Source of the DNA: JBDSZL01 sp039925145
Lineage (GTDB): Bacteria > Acidobacteriota > Vicinamibacteria > Vicinamibacterales > SCN-69-37
DNA length: 33,891 nt
Assembly: GCA_039925145.1 (NCBI GenBank)
Contig: JBDSZL010000076.1
Span: 1 to 33,891 of the forward strand
Direction of reading: 5' to 3'
The notes under the pieces are model-generated. The model did no database searches and was not told the origin of the DNA. It worked only from the letters and a program-made list of their open reading frames with translations. Made by a program: the position numbers and the translations under genes. This document shows, piece by piece, positions 30,942 to 33,891 of this stretch; position 1 is the first letter of the stretch; each line of letters starts with the position of its first letter.

Positions 30942-32207
30942 TCACGGCTGCCGCTGGACCACTTCGTAGTCGCCCCGTCGTCCTCCCTCGCGAATGATCC
31001 ATCCCGCCGCTGCCTTGAACGTCCATCCGTCTCCGGAGATCACCGCGTCGCCGCCCGGCACCGGCACCGGCACACGCCGCGAGCGGCCATCGGACGCCTC
31101 GAGCACGCCCTTCTCGGCCTCGAGCGTGCCGCACGGGCCCGACAGGCGATAGGGATGGAAGTACACGGTCCCGGCATCTGGAATCACCACGGCTCCCATG
31201 GAATTTGAGGTGCCGCCGCCTCCGCACGGCATCACGAACACCGGTCCGTCGACGAACTGCCGGCGCAACTCGGCGATTCGAACCTGCCGCTGCTGCTCAC
31301 GCTGTTGTTCGGCGGCCCGGAGCTCAGTGCCCCCGTATCGCGCGGCAGCCGCCGCGGCGTCCGCGGCAGGTTCCACCCCGAGCGCGCGCATCAACATCGC
31401 GGGCGGATCATCAGTGCCACGCACCGTTCGCGGCCAGCCGGGAGACGCGGCGTCGAGCAGCAGGCCATACGCCGGCCCCGACGTGTATGTGAATGTGCGC
31501 ACGAAGGTTTCCCCGTCCTCTGCGGCCGCGAGGAGTTCGAGCACGCGCGCAATCGCGTCGGCCGGGGATGGCGCGGCCAGCACCGTCTGGGTATACGACG
31601 CGAGGCCTTCGGTGATGTACAGGGCGCGCTCGCTTTCGACTTTGTCCGGATATCGCGCGTGACGCGCCTGGCTGAAGGCCAGCGCCTCGCGAACGGCCTG
31701 CGTGCGCAAGTCTCCTGATTCCCGCAGCGCCCGTGCGAGCGCGCGCCATTCCAGGCGCAACCAATACCGTCCATCGACGGCGTCCAGATGTTCGTTTGCG
31801 CCCGCCGGTCCGTTGAGCACCAGCGCCGGCTGGACGATATGGAACGACTCGTGGACGAACGCCTCGCCGCGGGTGCGAGCGGGCCAGTTGGCAATCGTGT
31901 CCCAGGTGAGCGCTGCCCACATCCTGTCGCCCCACTGGATGGGCCCGTTCAGCAGACCGATGAGCCTGGGGCGAGGCGCATCCGGTGCGGCTTGACTGGT
32001 GGCGAACGTCTGCGTCCGCGCGTCGCCGATCACCATCGGGGCGCAGATCGATACCCCCCAAAGGCGTCCGCCGTCGCGCTCGCAGAGCGCCTGGGCTTCC
32101 CTGAAATACTCCTGTGCGCGCTGTTGATCGACCTGGGCCACCGCCGGTATCGGGAGGCCGAGAATCACGTACGCCAGGACTGCCGGGCCAAACGCTGCTC
32201 TCCGCAT
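30942..32207 (-). CDS. Putative secreted gluzincin-like metallopeptidase
   Basis: The protein has 421 residues from the ATG at 32207, with a clear signal peptide (MRRAAFGPAVLAYVILGLPIPAVA). I do not recognise a named family. The striking features are EAFVHESFHIVQ (an HExxH zinc motif, His119 and His123) and, 77 residues after the HExxH glutamate-bearing motif, YITEGLASYTQ, whose E-G-L-A-x-Y is typical of gluzincins of the peptidase MA clan. The C-terminal 140 residues hold an Arg/Gln-rich helix (ELRAAEQQREQQRQVRIAELRR) and a beta-rich segment with CGGGGTSNSMG. The extra 16 codons to a GTG at 32255 would weaken the signal peptide. A proteolytic role is inferred from motifs alone; it may also be inactive. 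Confidence 0.65.
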   Translation of the reverse strand: MRRAAFGPAVLAYVILGLPIPAVAQVDQQRAQEYFREAQALCERDGGRLWGVSICAPMVIGDARTQTFATSQAAPDAPRPRLIGLLNGPIQWGDRMWAALTWDTIANWPARTRGEAFVHESFHIVQPALVLNGPAGANEHLDAVDGRYWLRLEWRALARALRESGDLRTQAVREALAFSQARHARYPDKVESERALYITEGLASYTQTVLAAPSPADAIARVLELLAAAEDGETFVRTFTYTSGPAYGLLLDAASPGWPRTVRGTDDPPAMLMRALGVEPAADAAAAAARYGGTELRAAEQQREQQRQVRIAELRRQFVDGPVFVMPCGGGGTSNSMGAVVIPDAGTVYFHPYRLSGPCGTLEAEKGVLEASDGRSRRVPVPVPGGDAVISGDGWTFKAAAGWIIREGGRRGDYEVVQRQP

Positions 32208-32340
32208 CGTCCACTTCTCTTTGGTGGTTCGGGACTTGGCCAAGACTCGCTTCACACCGCAGACTGGAGCTTGTGCCTCAGTTTAAGGCGTGGAACCCAT
32301 ATTCGGGTTGAGCAATTTGCGCCGTCGACACTCGCAGTAA

Positions 32341-33426
32341 CTATCGGCTGTCGAATGGCGTGGTCGATGTCCGCACGGTGCAGGACGAGCCGTCTTCGAC
32401 GCGTTGCGCGAAGAGCGTTTGTCCGGCGCGAAGAGTAATCGCCGCGCGACACTCGTCGGTGGGCCGACTGAGAAGCCCGCAATTGCCATTGCACGGGCGA
32501 ACTGAACTGATCAGCTCGTAGGTCCCCGCTGCGAGCCAGAACGCAGCCTGGTCCTGTTCCGAGGCCCCACTTGGCTGGCAGCTGGCATGTTGCTCCATCG
32601 TGCACCATTCCCCGCCAAGCCGCCTCTCGACCTGAACGGTGGGGCTCGAAGTAGAGGAGACCGTAAAGAACGGTATGGCTCCCTCGATGAACATCGGTTC
32701 GCGGCGGCCAGTGCGCGACACGAGCAGGAGAGCATTCCCAAGACGAGGTGCCGTTTCGAATGTCTCCAGCGCAGGACTGGCCGGAGCCTCGGCGCCCCCA
32801 GTGGCCTTCGAGAGGTCGATGCGGACGAACGTCGGGACCCCGTCCTGCGCGATCTTGATCTCCAGCCCCGTCACATCCCGTCCCGCAGCGGTCATGGCCT
32901 TCACTGCGTACCCGGCGGGGACCATGCTGACACGTAATTTGTACGCTCCCGGCTTCAGGGAGGAGACCATGAATGACCCATCGGCCCGGACAATGACGGA
33001 CGCGGTCGGGGTCCAGGGGACCGGCTCGACTCGCACCGAGGGCCCCAACGCACTACGGCTGATTGGCAGGCGGTCTTCTCCCTCGACGACAATCTCGCCA
33101 AACACGCGGTCTGGTGCCGTGCGCAGCACCAGGTCCGCGATGTCTCGCCCCGCCACATCGATCGCGACTGAGCCCGTGAGGAGGAGCGCCGAGACATTTG
33201 CCCGCCCCGGCGGCACGTTACTGAACTCGAAGCTCCCGTCCGACCGCAGGGGAACAGTGAGACGTGCCTCGCGTGAGTTCAACACAGCGACCTGCCGCTC
33301 AACAGCCATGCCTGTCGGGATGCCGAACACGCGGCCGCTGACCCGTACGCCCGACTGCGGTGTCGTGATGTCCGCGGAGCCAATCATCAAGAGTGTCAGC
33401 AACGTGCCCAACGCTGCTATCCGCAT
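32341..33426 (-). CDS. Secreted protein with carboxypeptidase-regulatory-like domains
   Basis: The 361-residue protein has a signal peptide (MRIAALGTLLTLLMIGSADI). Two immunoglobulin-like regulatory modules are suggested: residues 25-95 (VRVSGRVFGIPTGMAVERQV, LRSDGSFEFSNVPPGRANVSALL) and residues 105-185 (GEIVVEGEDRLPIS, VRADGSFMVSSLKPGAYKLRV). The repeated DGSFxxxxLxPGxY pattern is that of carboxypeptidase-regulatory or surface-anchored Cna_B-type folds. The last 100 residues contain six cysteines (C-T-M, C-Q-P, C-N-G-N-C, D-E-C and S-S-C), likely disulfides in the periplasm. The ATG at 33426 has a good AGGGAG ribosome binding site. Its function is unknown. Same strand as the metallopeptidase-like gene, 133 bp upstream. 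Confidence 0.7.
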   Translation of the reverse strand: MRIAALGTLLTLLMIGSADITTPQSGVRVSGRVFGIPTGMAVERQVAVLNSREARLTVPLRSDGSFEFSNVPPGRANVSALLLTGSVAIDVAGRDIADLVLRTAPDRVFGEIVVEGEDRLPISRSALGPSVRVEPVPWTPTASVIVRADGSFMVSSLKPGAYKLRVSMVPAGYAVKAMTAAGRDVTGLEIKIAQDGVPTFVRIDLSKATGGAEAPASPALETFETAPRLGNALLLVSRTGRREPMFIEGAIPFFTVSSTSSPTVQVERRLGGEWCTMEQHASCQPSGASEQDQAAFWLAAGTYELISSVRPCNGNCGLLSRPTDECRAAITLRAGQTLFAQRVEDGSSCTVRTSTTPFDSR

Positions 33427-33891
33427 GGTCTACTCCCTCGCGTCAACGATAGCCCGCATTAGCCGACATAAGCGGCGTTCTGAGACCTTGCCGCCCCGCT
33501 GGACAGCGGCACATTGGCCCCGCAGCCCCCCGCAACCTGTATGGGAGGGGCACTCGGTTCAGCAGTCCAAAAGATGCGGCAGCACGAATGGCCTATCACT
33601 TCTTCTCGCTGGACCTCCAATGCGCAGACGTCCATCGCGAGAGATGCGCGAAGGTGCTCGGGCACGACGTGGCACCGAGAACAAAGAATGCGTGGTGGGA
33701 TCTAGCGAAGCAGCTCGATATCGTGATGGGCACGGATCGACCATGGCCGTTCGCGAAGCCCGCGAGCTGCCTGTCAGGCGAGTTTCTGAGCAACGAGGGT
33801 GATGACGCGCCAACTCTGGCGGCTTACGCGTCAACGCCACTAGCGTTTCGGGCGCCATCCGCCGTTCTCACAGATGCCGCCGCCCACCGAC
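33427..33891. other. Right-edge region without an identifiable gene
   Basis: No recognisable gene. One plus-strand frame opens with an ATG at 33588 (MAYHFFSLDLQ...) and stays open to the end of the window, 101 codons with moderately GC-rich third positions. It has no ribosome binding site and no family resemblance. On the minus strand, a frame entering from the right edge ends in a stop at 33840-33842 after SVGGGICENGGWRPKR, which could be the tail of a gene beyond the window. The two options overlap, so at most one is real. Confidence 0.3.

Noticed and set aside
33588..33891. Partial plus-strand gene at the right edge
   Set aside because: It is open to the edge, but there is no ribosome binding site and no family resemblance, and it competes with a possible gene tail on the other strand; mentioned only in the gap entry.

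Overview
The window is GC-rich bacterial chromosome. It most resembles an acidobacterium, probably of the Vicinamibacteria type. This is inferred from gene content, not from a marker gene: a VWFA-related acidobacterial secreted protein, three adjacent genes of the kind associated with XrtA exosortase loci, futalosine-pathway MqnE, TonB receptors carrying a carboxypeptidase-regulatory domain, and several promoters that seem to give leaderless mRNAs.

Left part (1-6401): an accessory, defence-rich block. The first codons of an IS5-like transposase run off the left edge, followed by a higBA toxin-antitoxin pair. Next is a segment of about 5.2 kb bounded by 25-bp direct repeats that match the 3' end of tRNA-Ser(CGA). 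The intact tRNA is at 6313-6401 and the orphan copy at 1147-1171, so this looks like a tRNA-integrated island without a visible integrase. It carries an AbiEi/AbiEii pair under a 53-bp palindrome, an orphan ribbon-helix-helix antitoxin, and a TOTE-type helicase-DUF559 nuclease. That protein has lost the N-terminal catalytic half of its primase domain beside the tRNA.

Middle part (6557-23299): core genes and envelope genes. These are tadA; a secreted subtilase overlapping an outer-membrane-barrel-like protein; a GT-C membrane glycosyltransferase; a minus-strand trio (sugar-phosphate transferase, polysaccharide deacetylase, FemAB-like protein) that probably makes an exopolysaccharide; tRNA-Arg(ACG); moaB, an exosortase-associated CAAX protease and moeA; rfbA-rfbC (dTDP-sugar synthesis); a Mn-type sodA; nadA; and a large secreted VWA protein.

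Right part (23339-33891): mqnE is divergent from a cobalamin-riboswitch-controlled B12 uptake operon. The operon holds a TonB receptor, ATPase, permease and binding protein, all overlapping end to start. The binding-protein gene has an odd N-terminus encoded by a tandem palindromic repeat. A GntR/FCD regulator broken by a frameshift follows, then two secreted proteins: a gluzincin-like putative metallopeptidase and a protein with carboxypeptidase-regulatory-like folds. The last 465 bases hold no gene I can identify.

The most unusual items are the tRNA-anchored defence island with its truncated TOTE protein, the AbiE palindrome flush with the start codon, the repeat-built leader of the B12-binding protein, and a small family of palindromic repeats (core AGACCSGGTCT) at two sites.
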